A DNA stretch of 64,000 bases from IMG/VR virus record IMGVR_UViG_3300035210_000189, positions 1 to 64,000 of that record; one strand, given 5' to 3'. A model generated the notes under the pieces. The model ran no database searches. It had not been told where the DNA came from and saw nothing but the letters and a program-made list of their open reading frames with translations. The DNA is from a virus. The first letter of the stretch is position 1. The number at the start of each line of letters is the position of its first letter. Position numbers and translations under genes: made by a program. Positions 40,376-48,914 of the stretch are shown one piece after another.

Positions 40376-40888
40376 ATGTCTATCCACTACGTTGCAGGGC
40401 ACAATGCTGATCAAGGTGAAGCCTTCGTTTGGCAAATTGAAAATGGTCTTTTGCATGAAGACATCAGTTATATGCTTAAAGAAATTTTCCCTGAGCTTCG
40501 TTCTATGCTGGATTATGCACCAGAGGACGCCTACAACGCAGAAGTTCATGTGGCTAACAAGATTAAATTTCACGATAAAATTGTGGAAGACTACTTGTTG
40601 ATTTATTACCCAGTCATTGAGACGGCTCCTGTCGATTCTTATCGGGATGAAGGTGGTGGTTATTGCCATAAGTCTACCACTGACGTAGACATTGAGGTTC
40701 CACTTTACGAGATTCGTGAACTCATTCGTGAACACTATCCACAAGTAGAAAATGTTGAGGCTTTTGTTGACAACATGCTTAAAATTCATGCGAATGACAC
40801 TTATTGGCATAATGACTATTATGGCAGTAGTGTGACTTACGCTTACATTAAAATCAAAAAAGATGCTGACCTTAGTCGCTATCTTTAA
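40376..40888 (+). CDS. hypothetical protein, paralogue pair member 2
   Basis: 170 aa from ATG 40376, directly after the stop of member 1; the longer frame from 40325 would overlap it. Shares the aromatic strand, Asp/Gly/His loop and following amphipathic helix with its neighbour but is longer at the N-terminus. Cytosolic, acidic. Unknown function. Confidence 0.6.
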   Translation: MSIHYVAGHNADQGEAFVWQIENGLLHEDISYMLKEIFPELRSMLDYAPEDAYNAEVHVANKIKFHDKIVEDYLLIYYPVIETAPVDSYRDEGGGYCHKSTTDVDIEVPLYEIRELIREHYPQVENVEAFVDNMLKIHANDTYWHNDYYGSSVTYAYIKIKKDADLSRYL

Positions 40889-40905
40889 TCTATAAGGAAA
40901 CTGTT

Positions 40906-41208
40906 ATGAGCCGTATGACTGTTCGTTTTGACCGCGTATTTAATAAGAAAGGCAACTTTAACCTTAAAGAGTTTGGAATCGAATATTTTGACCCTTATCG
41001 TAGCAGTGATAATGAAAATCATGTTGAGTTGTTTGAACTCTTGTTTGATAGCAATGGTAACGTGCTTGATGAAGTTCGTCGTGAACTTGAAAGTTACATC
41101 AAGTTGAAAAACTTTCCAGCCTTATCCGATGCAGTCAAACTGTATTATGCTGGTATCCACGGTAGCAACACCAAAGGCTCTTATCCAGCGATTTATATGT
41201 ATCGTTAA
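40906..41208 (+). CDS. small hypothetical protein
   Basis: 100 aa, RBS AAGGAAAC, ATG 40906, 17 nt after the preceding stop, so the third gene of an operon. Basic N-terminus (MSRMTVRFDRVFNKKGNFNL), central acidic helices. No export signal. Unrecognised. Confidence 0.6.
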   Translation: MSRMTVRFDRVFNKKGNFNLKEFGIEYFDPYRSSDNENHVELFELLFDSNGNVLDEVRRELESYIKLKNFPALSDAVKLYYAGIHGSNTKGSYPAIYMYR

Positions 41209-41315
41209 TTAAAAAAAATTTCAAAAATAAATTTAAAAATGTTAAAAAAGTAGTTGTTTTAAAATAAAAACGTTGATATAATAACCCCACACTAACTAAA
41301 TAAGGAAACACAATC

Positions 41316-41441
41316 ATGGCAACAGTAAATTCAGCAAAAAAAGAACAAGAAATCGAACAAGCCTACGCACAGGTTGCTGAAACCAAGCGTCGTCAAGAAG
41401 AAAAAATGTGGTCGCAACACGAAAAAGCACGCAAGCGTTAA
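41316..41441 (+). CDS. 41-aa charged coiled-coil microprotein
   Basis: ATG 41316 after TAAGGAAACA, stop TAA 41439. Nearly all helix, rich in Lys, Glu, Gln and Arg (KKEQEIEQAYAQVAETKRRQ), ending KARKR. TATAAT at about 41277 gives it its own promoter. The next gene follows after 28 nt. Likely an RNA- or protein-binding helix; function unknown. Confidence 0.5.
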   Translation: MATVNSAKKEQEIEQAYAQVAETKRRQEEKMWSQHEKARKR

Positions 41442-41469
41442 TTCCCTTCATTTTCCAAAAGGATTTACA

Positions 41470-41805
41470 ATGTTACGTGTTAATTCAGTAATTGAGTTCG
41501 ACAGCCTAAATGACCCACCAGAAGGGTTCTATGCTTCTGCAATGGGTTGGTATTTTCATGGTGAGCTTCAAGATATGGTAGGCTTTGATATTCCATCCGC
41601 TTCTGTTGACTTAATGGAAGTTCCCGATGGTATCTATGCTGGCTCTTACAAAGGGCTGGATTGCACCTTCTTCAACTGGTCTTATGTTGATGAAGATACC
41701 TACAGTAAGCAGCGTCGGCATCGTGGTTTTATTGTCCTTAATTCGGATAAAACAGCTTATGAATTTGCTCAGTTATCTTATGATGCAAAACGTAGATATC
41801 TTTAA
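41470..41805 (+). CDS. hypothetical protein
   Basis: 111 aa from ATG 41470 with AAAGGA upstream; the longer frame from 41374 overlaps the microprotein and lacks an RBS. Beta-rich with aromatic residues (ASAMGWYFHGELQDMVGFDIP), a basic C-terminus. Ends at a terminator. Function unknown. Confidence 0.58.
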   Translation: MLRVNSVIEFDSLNDPPEGFYASAMGWYFHGELQDMVGFDIPSASVDLMEVPDGIYAGSYKGLDCTFFNWSYVDEDTYSKQRRHRGFIVLNSDKTAYEFAQLSYDAKRRYL

Positions 41806-41821
41806 TCGTTAAATAACAATG

Positions 41822-41851
41822 AAAAAGGTCAAGTTCGCTTGATCTTTTTTT
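41822..41851 (+). terminator. intrinsic terminator
   Basis: AAAGGTCAAG-TTCG-CTTGATCTTT with eight T. Confidence 0.92.
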
Positions 41852-41906
41852 TGCCTTTATTTTCTTGTCATGTTATACTAAACCATTACTTATTCGGAGT
41901 GTCACC

Positions 41907-42338
41907 ATGCATAATATTGTAGCGTCCAAACTTATTAATGACCTTATACTGAACACTGATGACAGTAGCCATCTTATTCTCGATGAAATCAAAAAAAACC
42001 AAAGCCTTGTTGGTGTTCGTCAACTCTTGATTGAAATTGATACAGATGATGATTTTGCCGTTGATGGTTCATCTGATTTTTCGAAAACATTTGATTTGGG
42101 TGAACGTGATATTGTTGAAGTCTACAAAGAAGCTATTAAGAGTATCAAGTTTGGGCATGATAACGTCAAAAATTATAAGGTCGATAATTTCTTGGAATAT
42201 ATCTTGTCAGAAGACGCATTGAATGAAGTGGCTACTGGTCATCTTTCAACAGGCGGTAATCAGACAATTTATGTCACCGTTGTCGATGCTCCTAGAAATA
42301 TGTATATTGGTTCATTAGTTATTGATTTGACCCGATAA
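41907..42338 (+). CDS. acidic hypothetical protein
   Basis: 143 aa from ATG 41907 (CGGAGTG upstream); a TTATACT box at about 41872-41878 excludes the frame start at 41865. Acidic, alpha/beta. The C-terminal strands (GGNQTIYVTVVDAPRNMYIG) resemble a beta sandwich edge but no family is recognised. Cytosolic. Confidence 0.6.
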   Translation: MHNIVASKLINDLILNTDDSSHLILDEIKKNQSLVGVRQLLIEIDTDDDFAVDGSSDFSKTFDLGERDIVEVYKEAIKSIKFGHDNVKNYKVDNFLEYILSEDALNEVATGHLSTGGNQTIYVTVVDAPRNMYIGSLVIDLTR

Positions 42339-42395
42339 TGCTTTCATTATTCATTCAGTTGTGATAAAATAGGCCCACTTGAGGGCTTATTTTTT

Positions 42396-43043
42396 ATGAG
42401 AAAACCAATTAATGTCAATACTATTGAGGAACTGAAAGCAGTTGCATTTGATTATAATGCTCCTGTTTTCGTTGCTCCTGAGCTTTTGATGAATGAAATC
42501 ATTGAGACTGATGAAGAATGTGATAAACTCTTGGCTAACTTATCCCATTATCATAAAAGTGTCATCGCCTTCTTTTTCAGATGTGAAGGATTTAGGGTTT
42601 ATTTTTTGGTGATTGATAGCTTTGTTGTCGTAAAAAACTATGTTCTTGATAATGTAACGATTGCTAATTTGAAAAAATTTGTCATTCAATCCGTTCGCTT
42701 TGATTCAGGCAGTCACCAGTGGAATGAAAAACAATTTTATTCTTACAAACGTGGAAATAAACCTGACAGTGTGGAACGCAGTTACGGTTCTTTTATTGCT
42801 AGGTATAGCCATGTTTATGATAAAACCTATGTGAGCCAAATTAGAGTCACTGATCAATCACAATACCTTATTGACATGACCTTTAAACGCAATGGTCGGC
42901 AAATCACATTGATTGAACTGTCAGCAGACTATCCAGAAATTGCATCCGCTTTGAGAGGTAAAGTTCGGTCAATTGAAAACCTTACAAACAAAAGCAAATT
43001 GATTAAATCTTATCTACCTATTATTGATATGATTCTTATTTAA
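42396..43043 (+). CDS. hypothetical protein with M-x-x-I C-terminus
   Basis: 215 aa, ATG 42396, GAGGG upstream. Resembles the next gene in layout: short acidic N-terminal domain, a middle beta region, a Lys/Arg-rich stretch and a helical end. Terminates LPIIDMILI with Met at -4. Length equals that of family B proteins. Cytosolic; function unknown. Confidence 0.63.
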   Translation: MRKPINVNTIEELKAVAFDYNAPVFVAPELLMNEIIETDEECDKLLANLSHYHKSVIAFFFRCEGFRVYFLVIDSFVVVKNYVLDNVTIANLKKFVIQSVRFDSGSHQWNEKQFYSYKRGNKPDSVERSYGSFIARYSHVYDKTYVSQIRVTDQSQYLIDMTFKRNGRQITLIELSADYPEIASALRGKVRSIENLTNKSKLIKSYLPIIDMILI

Positions 43044-43052
43044 GGAATAACC

Positions 43053-43682
43053 ATGCTATTAATCAATACCATTGACCAATTAAAAGAATGTTTGTTATCA
43101 GTTGAGCAAACTGGACGATTTGTCACACCTGTTAAAGAATTCGTTAAGGCTGGTCAGATTATTAAACCCGAGAACCGAAATGAATATATTTACGTTCTGG
43201 ATGATCTTCATACTATTTATTTTCAATTGAGTGAAGATCTTATTGTCTTCAAAGGGTTTCAGATTAAGCCAGAAAAACACTATATTTTCCATAGACTAGA
43301 TAACCTTCCATGCTCTCTATTTTATCTTAAAAATGGTAATTTAAACACTACAAGTTGGTATGTGAATGGTATTGCTGTTCGTGACAATCCTATGCAACCT
43401 GTCGTCGTAGATCGTCGTGATGGTGATTTCTGGACGTTTCAGTATGCAACCTCAGATGATGGTTGCTTTGAGATGTCTCATATTATCTATGACAAGCGTA
43501 AGAAAGGTGAATGGCGTGTCATGGACATGTTGGCTAGGCGTCGTGGACAAAACATGAATTTTAAAGAGATTAAAAAACAATTTCCTTTTGTTGAAGATAT
43601 TACATTTGAGGATTGTTATGATCTTAGTAAAAACATCTTTACTGCAGATCAAGTGACATTGATGAGAATGATTGATATTTGA
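43053..43682 (+). CDS. hypothetical protein with M-x-x-I C-terminus
   Basis: 209 aa, ATG 43053, AAGGAA upstream, 9 nt after the previous stop. Starts LLINTIDQLKECLLSVEQ, similar in role to VNTIEELKAVAFDYN of its neighbour, so the pair is probably paralogous. Ends QVTLMRMIDI. Cytosolic; unknown. Confidence 0.63.
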   Translation: MLLINTIDQLKECLLSVEQTGRFVTPVKEFVKAGQIIKPENRNEYIYVLDDLHTIYFQLSEDLIVFKGFQIKPEKHYIFHRLDNLPCSLFYLKNGNLNTTSWYVNGIAVRDNPMQPVVVDRRDGDFWTFQYATSDDGCFEMSHIIYDKRKKGEWRVMDMLARRRGQNMNFKEIKKQFPFVEDITFEDCYDLSKNIFTADQVTLMRMIDI

Positions 43683-43687
43683 AATCG

Positions 43688-43785
43688 GCAATATAATACT
43701 GCTTAATATTAAAAGATGGCACCTAATCGGCATTATATTGCAGATTTAGGTGCTTTTTTGTATTCTTTTATGCAATATAATGCAG
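43688..43785. repeat. inverted-repeat cluster with embedded terminator
   Basis: Three related words: GCAATATAATACTGC (43688-43702), GCATTATATTGCAG (43730-43743) and TGCAATATAATGCAG (43771-43785). The second and third are reverse complements. The second lies in the loop of a terminator-like hairpin, GCACCTAA (43719-43726)/TTAGGTGC (43746-43753), followed by TTTTTT. Located exactly between two converging pairs of M-x-x-I genes. Confidence 0.75.
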
Positions 43786-43790
43786 TTTGA

Positions 43791-44603
43791 TTAAATTTCG
43801 ATCATTTCAATCAGTTTTAAGTAATCCATAAAAGCCACTTTGTTATCACCATTAAAATTATCATAAAATGACTTATTGACCACTTTAAACCAATTGTTAT
43901 CTTCCAAGTCAATATTTTTAGGATCGAAGAAGCTTGAATCTACTTCTTCTTTTACATTCATGACGTGTTTAGTAAATCTTAACAACATTAGTTCTGATGC
44001 AACATCACCATTAGAGTTGAGTGAGTAACTTGTAGCATTAGATTTAACTATATTTTTCAATTCAAATGTCTTACGGCAAATTTTATGATTTTTGTCAAAG
44101 AAATATGTCATGCTCGACATCTTTCTTAAATGCAACAAGATCACCCAGTGTTTCTGCTTGATGGCATAGGCTGAACCGTAGTAATCTTTTTGTAGATGAA
44201 ATTCTAATTCATTACCTTCTTTATTGAAATGATTTAAGTTCAGATGATTGATTAATGTTGATTCGAATGATTCACCCTTATACAGAGCACTGTAATGCGT
44301 TTGTTGACCTTTTTCATTATAATACACATAAATAGGCAACTCAAACTCACAGTTAAACAATTCAAATAAGTTAAATTTAAAGGTAATGACAATGCAATCA
44401 CTTGATTTTCCAGATACATAAAAAGAGGTTTCGTCTTTTACCAAATCAAGATGTTCTTTAATTAACTCTTTGGTTAAATTTGGATTATTGTTAATTGCTA
44501 TTAATTTTTCACACATCATGGCACGAACAATTTCAAAGTGCTTGTCTTTGAGCTTATTATTCTTAGATAACTCTTCAAAATTTGGAAAGTATAATTTCAT
44601 CAT
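43791..44603 (-). CDS. paralogue family C, copy 2, with M-x-x-I C-terminus
   Basis: 270 aa. Shares with the 44619 product YFPNFEELSKN / SFPNYEELSSN at the start, LNxNHFNxxxxxLEF, SYSLNSNGDVASELMLLRFTKHVMN / YSMEGFEKFETELMFLKFVKHVTN and a DSSFxxxKDID end region. Ends KLIEMIEI. Cytosolic. Starts 15 nt after the upstream gene; operon 45410-43791. Confidence 0.67.
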   Translation of the reverse strand: MMKLYFPNFEELSKNNKLKDKHFEIVRAMMCEKLIAINNNPNLTKELIKEHLDLVKDETSFYVSGKSSDCIVITFKFNLFELFNCEFELPIYVYYNEKGQQTHYSALYKGESFESTLINHLNLNHFNKEGNELEFHLQKDYYGSAYAIKQKHWVILLHLRKMSSMTYFFDKNHKICRKTFELKNIVKSNATSYSLNSNGDVASELMLLRFTKHVMNVKEEVDSSFFDPKNIDLEDNNWFKVVNKSFYDNFNGDNKVAFMDYLKLIEMIEI

Positions 44604-44618
44604 TCACCCTGTATTTTG

Positions 44619-45410
44619 TTAAATTGCTATCATGTCTATTACATTCATATAATCCAAGAATGCAGTGCGTTTGTCACCTGTTAAGCTTCTGAAAAAGTGT
44701 TTATGAACTTCCCGCATCCATTCTGATTGGGTGAAATCTATATCTTTGTAATTAATAAATGATGAATCAACAGAATCTCTTTCATTTGTGACATGTTTTA
44801 CGAACTTTAAAAACATAAGTTCAGTTTCAAATTTCTCAAAACCTTCCATTGAATAATTAGAACTTGAATTATTAATTTTTGATTCAAAACCACGCAAATA
44901 AACCTTATGCTCAGTGTCAAAACGATATTTTAAAGTAGTCCTTATTTTTGGATATTCTGGTGTTTTTATATAATTTTCTTTGATGATTTCATATACAGTT
45001 TTATTGTTTGCATCTTCATCTAATGAAAACTCTAATTTAGACAAATCGTCATTAAAATGATTAATATTTAAAAGATTCATTAAACTTAAATCATTTTTTG
45101 ATCCCATATATGTTGAATGCCATCTATTGTATTTTCCATGTTGATTAAAATATAAATGTACAGGTATTACAATATAACAATCGAAAAAATTAACAGCAAA
45201 GTTAACTGTACAGTAATCCTTAGTATTATAAAATTTGGTAGTTGTTCCATAAATCCCAAGGTTACTTTGAATATCTTCATCTGTGATATTTGGGTTATTA
45301 TTCATTTTTACGAATTTTTCATACAATAATTCCCACACCTTACCTTCTTGGTCTTTCGCAAGGTTTGGGTTGCTTGATAATTCTTCGTAATTTGGAAATG
45401 AAAGATACAT
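44619..45410 (-). CDS. paralogue family C, copy 1, with M-x-x-I C-terminus
   Basis: 263 aa, paralogous along its full length to the 43791 product. Ends NVIDMIAI. Conserved FLKFVKHV and the last 15 residues (TAFLDYMNVIDM compared with VAFMDYLKLIEM) are the strongest shared blocks. RBS AGGATG. No export signal. Confidence 0.67.
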   Translation of the reverse strand: MYLSFPNYEELSSNPNLAKDQEGKVWELLYEKFVKMNNNPNITDEDIQSNLGIYGTTTKFYNTKDYCTVNFAVNFFDCYIVIPVHLYFNQHGKYNRWHSTYMGSKNDLSLMNLLNINHFNDDLSKLEFSLDEDANNKTVYEIIKENYIKTPEYPKIRTTLKYRFDTEHKVYLRGFESKINNSSSNYSMEGFEKFETELMFLKFVKHVTNERDSVDSSFINYKDIDFTQSEWMREVHKHFFRSLTGDKRTAFLDYMNVIDMIAI

Positions 45411-45563
45411 TTAACATCCTCAATTTATATATCTTTTGATTATACCTTATTTTGTTGTTTTAGTCTATGATTTTGCCTATTAAATGTTCATAAAAAAGAC
45501 ATAATTTTATTGATTTTATTTTTAAAATATGTTAAAATACTTGCTCTTTAAGAGGTGATTTTT

Positions 45564-45998
45564 ATGGAGTTAGATATTAAAGTTTTGAGAGAATTAGGCC
45601 CGCATGTCGGCCAAAAAGTTTGGATTTGTGATTATCGTCAACCTGACTTGGATAAGAAAGCTATCCGCCATGTCCCGCCAACAGAAGTTATTATTGTTTC
45701 GAACGAAGAAAACAAGCCAACTAAGCCTATTCATTACTCAGATACCCATTTTAGAACTTTGACAAAAACGGGTGAAGCAGGCAGTAAAGTGATTGGTATT
45801 TTCGACAATACAGGTTATCGGTTTAATACAGGCACAGCTTTGCATGTTTTCGACAATAAGGAAGAATGTGTTGAGTTTTATAACGATCAAGCTGATAAAA
45901 TTATTTCAGCACTTGATGACAAGATCAGTTGGGTTGTGGTAGGATTGAACAATGCTAAAAAAGAAGTCCTCGATAACAAGCTGAAATCAAGGAAATAA
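45564..45998 (+). CDS. phage/plasmid-type hypothetical protein
   Basis: 144 aa from ATG 45564 with AGAGGTG upstream. N-terminal LRELGPHVGQKVWICDYRQPDLDKKAIRHVPPTEV and a YSDTHFRTL block look like a conserved family I have seen among phage-borne proteins, but I know no name for it. Cytosolic. Followed by a terminator. Confidence 0.62.
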   Translation: MELDIKVLRELGPHVGQKVWICDYRQPDLDKKAIRHVPPTEVIIVSNEENKPTKPIHYSDTHFRTLTKTGEAGSKVIGIFDNTGYRFNTGTALHVFDNKEECVEFYNDQADKIISALDDKISWVVVGLNNAKKEVLDNKLKSRK

Positions 45999-46005
45999 CA
46001 ATATC

Positions 46006-46030
46006 ATGGATGGCTTCGGTCATCCTTTTC
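46006..46030 (+). terminator. intrinsic terminator
   Basis: GGATGGC-TTCG-GTCATCC then TTTTCTTT. Contains the ATG at 46006, which is therefore not a start codon. Confidence 0.8.
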
Positions 46031-46047
46031 TTTCGGAGAGCCACCTG

Positions 46048-46377
46048 ATGATTAATTTTCTGTTCAAAAAAGTGATTGTTGTGGAATATGAACATAGTAT
46101 CAGTATTTATGATACCTTTGAAAAAGTAACCAATAATGATGCCCTTTTACCCTATGTGAACAAAAATATGACGCTTAAAAATGGAGTCTCTTCCATCAAA
46201 GCTGATTTGCACACTGGTGCTGAATATCATTATCCTGTTACTATTTATGCAGCTCACCGTTTTAATTTCTTGCACCTGAGTGACGCCGCTTCTTGTGCCT
46301 ATCATCAATTTAAATCTATTTTGACACGTTCTTCGTGTGATTGGGACAGCTTTTCGGCTTACTCTTTCAAAAAATAA
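46048..46377 (+). CDS. hypothetical protein
   Basis: 109 aa from ATG 46048 with CGGAGAG upstream. Beta-rich N-terminus (MINFLFKKVIVVEYEHSISIYD), a central His (HTGAEYHYPVTIYAAHRFNF) and a polar end. No cleavable signal. Monocistronic. Function unknown. Confidence 0.58.
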   Translation: MINFLFKKVIVVEYEHSISIYDTFEKVTNNDALLPYVNKNMTLKNGVSSIKADLHTGAEYHYPVTIYAAHRFNFLHLSDAASCAYHQFKSILTRSSCDWDSFSAYSFKK

Positions 46378-46411
46378 TATATCTTTAATTTTTTAAAATG
46401 AGGTATTTGAC

Positions 46412-46855
46412 ATGCGTATTGAAAACCAGAATCCTGATACATTTGAAAGAATTCTTTTAGCAGTTATGGGGGTAGCTATGATTGCGTTGGCATTCCTTTT
46501 TTTGAGTTTGTTTATTTTTGAGGTGCCATCTTCAGAAACAACTTATAATGTTCGGAAAGACATCTTTACAATCAATCGAGCATTTGATCAAAATTCCAAC
46601 ACATGGGTGGTTGGCGTCATGGATGCTGATAATATCAAACTGGGATCATTTGTTTGTGCATCAAAACCTATGAATGCGAATCCTGAACTTTACTATAAAA
46701 TGACTAGAGAAGACATGTTCTTTGGACCTTCTAAATACGCTTTTTCTTTTAGTTATGTGGAAAACTGTACAAGTGTGAGTGGTTCATCGGCTATAACGCA
46801 AATGCCAAACGTGCAAAATAGAACGCCACGTAAAAAAGGCGAATTCATACTGTAG
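46412..46855 (+). CDS. single-TM membrane protein with periplasmic domain
   Basis: 147 aa, RBS GAGGT. Residues 14-37 form one helix (ILLAVMGVAMIALAFLFLSLFIF); the remaining 110 residues, with two Cys (FVCAS, VENCTS), would be periplasmic and possibly disulfide-linked. The acidic N-terminus and position of basic residues favour N-in topology. Not recognised. Confidence 0.62.
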   Translation: MRIENQNPDTFERILLAVMGVAMIALAFLFLSLFIFEVPSSETTYNVRKDIFTINRAFDQNSNTWVVGVMDADNIKLGSFVCASKPMNANPELYYKMTREDMFFGPSKYAFSFSYVENCTSVSGSSAITQMPNVQNRTPRKKGEFIL

Positions 46856-46915
46856 TGGTTGATTTTTTCTTATTTTATGATATAATGACCTTCTTAATTT
46901 AAAGAGGTCATTATC

Positions 46916-47395
46916 ATGGGTGTTACCTTCCAAGCTCAAATCAATCACGATGATTACCCACAACAGAAGGTGTTCATGGCTGATCTTTATCCTGATTTGG
47001 ATGAAGAGTATTTCAAGCTTGAAGGTTATTGCCCATTTGATGAAGAAACTCAACGCCATTACCAGATGGAGCGTGTCATTGACTTCAAACAAAGTCGTGA
47101 TTTCAGCTACGCTAATTTCTACTTGTTATTGGATCTGGTAGATCGTAATATCCGTATTGCCACACAAGCTGATGGTGGCTACTATGCTATCAATCATGCT
47201 GATATTCAAGTGTTCCGTAAGAAAGTCTTCATGGCCTTGAATAAGGTCAACGAAGGCCATGCTGTTGAGCCATCACAAAATGGAAACTTCTATGATTGTG
47301 GTGCATCTATGGATTATATTCATGGTGCTCTCAGTGATATGCTTGAAATCATTGATCAGGCATATAAGAAAAACTTAAATATTTTTTGGGCTTAA
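46916..47395 (+). CDS. acidic hypothetical protein
   Basis: 159 aa, RBS AGAGGTC, TATAAT at 46880. Acidic, helical, with SRDFSYANFYLLLDLVDRNIR in the middle and a C-terminal amphipathic helix. Cytosolic. Followed after 2 nt by a two-TM protein gene, so co-transcribed. Confidence 0.6.
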   Translation: MGVTFQAQINHDDYPQQKVFMADLYPDLDEEYFKLEGYCPFDEETQRHYQMERVIDFKQSRDFSYANFYLLLDLVDRNIRIATQADGGYYAINHADIQVFRKKVFMALNKVNEGHAVEPSQNGNFYDCGASMDYIHGALSDMLEIIDQAYKKNLNIFWA

Positions 47396-47397
47396 TT

Positions 47398-47745
47398 ATG
47401 ATCAATTCAAAACAAGTCTTTAAAGCAGGATTATGCAGTGTCTTCGGAGCTGCGACATTCTCACTCTTCTTCTGGAATAGTTACATGCTTTCCACAGGTC
47501 GGTTTATGGTCTGGAAAGCTTTTGAAGGGGATTCTCATTTCCTCATGTTCGCTTTATTCCTTATGCCATTACTGATTGGTTTTACAGCCGGATTTGGTAT
47601 GATTTTTTACTCGTTTCGTCTAGAAAGTAAAGAAGCTGACAAAAGAATGCAAGATCGAATCGCGGACAGAGACAAGCAATTAGAAGATACCACATTAACC
47701 AGTCTAGAAAGAATTGATATAATTCTAGGCAACCACCGAACTTAA
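47398..47745 (+). CDS. two-TM membrane protein with cytosolic coiled coil
   Basis: 115 aa from ATG 47398, directly after the previous stop. Helices at about VFKAGLCSVFGAATFSLFFW and FLMFALFLMPLLIGFTAGFG, then a charged helix of about 45 residues (SKEADKRMQDRIADRDKQLE) likely to form a coiled coil in the cytoplasm. Function unknown. Confidence 0.6.
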   Translation: MINSKQVFKAGLCSVFGAATFSLFFWNSYMLSTGRFMVWKAFEGDSHFLMFALFLMPLLIGFTAGFGMIFYSFRLESKEADKRMQDRIADRDKQLEDTTLTSLERIDIILGNHRT

Positions 47746-47766
47746 CCAGCCTATGGGAGTCCTCAT

Positions 47767-48150
47767 ATGACAATAGCTCAGAAAGACAATGAAAGTTTTG
47801 TTAACGCTATACGTTCAATGACTGAAAAGTTTATTGCTCTGGTTGAATCCCATTCAGTATCCAAAGATTTTTCTTGGTTTACATTTCGTGATGATACCCT
47901 TTTGACCGCAATTCAGCATTCTTTTGGTGAATTGACCCAAGAAGAACTGCAAGACTATCATCTTGTATTTAATCAAGTTATGGTTGAGCATGGCTATAGC
48001 ATCACTTCCGTAAATCATCTTGACGATAAAGTCGAATTATGGCATAATACACCTTCATTAAATATGGAACTTCACGAATATCTTGGCATTGCTTGGGGTG
48101 ATTATCATCATTTTATGTTTGGTCGTGATGTTTATTTGAAAAATAACTGA
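47767..48150 (+). CDS. hypothetical protein
   Basis: 127 aa, RBS GGGAGTCC, ATG 47767. Helical, acidic; no export signal. Follows the membrane protein by 21 nt, so probably the third gene of the 46916-48150 unit. Not recognised. Confidence 0.58.
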   Translation: MTIAQKDNESFVNAIRSMTEKFIALVESHSVSKDFSWFTFRDDTLLTAIQHSFGELTQEELQDYHLVFNQVMVEHGYSITSVNHLDDKVELWHNTPSLNMELHEYLGIAWGDYHHFMFGRDVYLKNN

Positions 48151-48210
48151 ACTAGCTGTTTCGCTGGGTCAGGGGTTTTATAATTTCAACTCTTAGTTAC
48201 GGATCAAGAT

Positions 48211-48834
48211 ATGAATGTCAATTCGGCTGAAACAGATAGCTTTAAAGAACTGTTTACTGTGTTCGCTAAGGAACACGATATAATGGTGGGGCGTTATTGT
48301 GCCGTAAAACTTCTCAGTTTCTACAATCATAATTTTGATCCTGTTATGCTCTTCCAGCTTGATGCTGATGTCGTTGCACCCTTGGTTTTAAAACCTTTTA
48401 AACATTTTCATGTAAAAAAGTTGGTCACACGATTAACCGATTTTTTGAGTGAAGTCGTTGAAGATAGTTTAGAGGGGTTTCTTGCTGCCAACTTCTTTGA
48501 TCAATTCACCCTTCACAATATTCAAAATATTGTCTTGAAAGAAGGTTATACCAGTGTTCATGATGTGGCTTATTATCAATTAGAATTGCTCAGCACATCC
48601 ACCCGACTTATGGTGAATTTTCATACTGAACCTGTTCAGCCTAGATTTTACAGAAATACAGAAATGAAGGGAACTATTAAATATCTCAATCTGGATGTTT
48701 ATTATCGAGATTTTGAATCACTCAGAGAACCCATGTTGGAACATTATGCTGATGAAATTGGTAAATTTCTCAATATTCCAGTGAATGAAATTGATGATAA
48801 TGTTTTAAAACTTGTTGAAATGGTTAAAATCTAG
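48211..48834 (+). CDS. hypothetical protein with M-x-x-I C-terminus
   Basis: 207 aa, ATG 48211 with a weak GGATC upstream. Helical and acidic, cytosolic. Ends LKLVEMVKI, matching the shared tail with Met at -4. It is not obviously paralogous to families A, B or C, which makes the tail match more notable. Monocistronic. Confidence 0.62.
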   Translation: MNVNSAETDSFKELFTVFAKEHDIMVGRYCAVKLLSFYNHNFDPVMLFQLDADVVAPLVLKPFKHFHVKKLVTRLTDFLSEVVEDSLEGFLAANFFDQFTLHNIQNIVLKEGYTSVHDVAYYQLELLSTSTRLMVNFHTEPVQPRFYRNTEMKGTIKYLNLDVYYRDFESLREPMLEHYADEIGKFLNIPVNEIDDNVLKLVEMVKI

Positions 48835-48914
48835 CACGTTTCTCGTTTTTTCTTGACGTGGAGTGATTTCTTTAGTATAATTACGAGATTGAAAATAAAA
48901 GAGGATTACACAAA

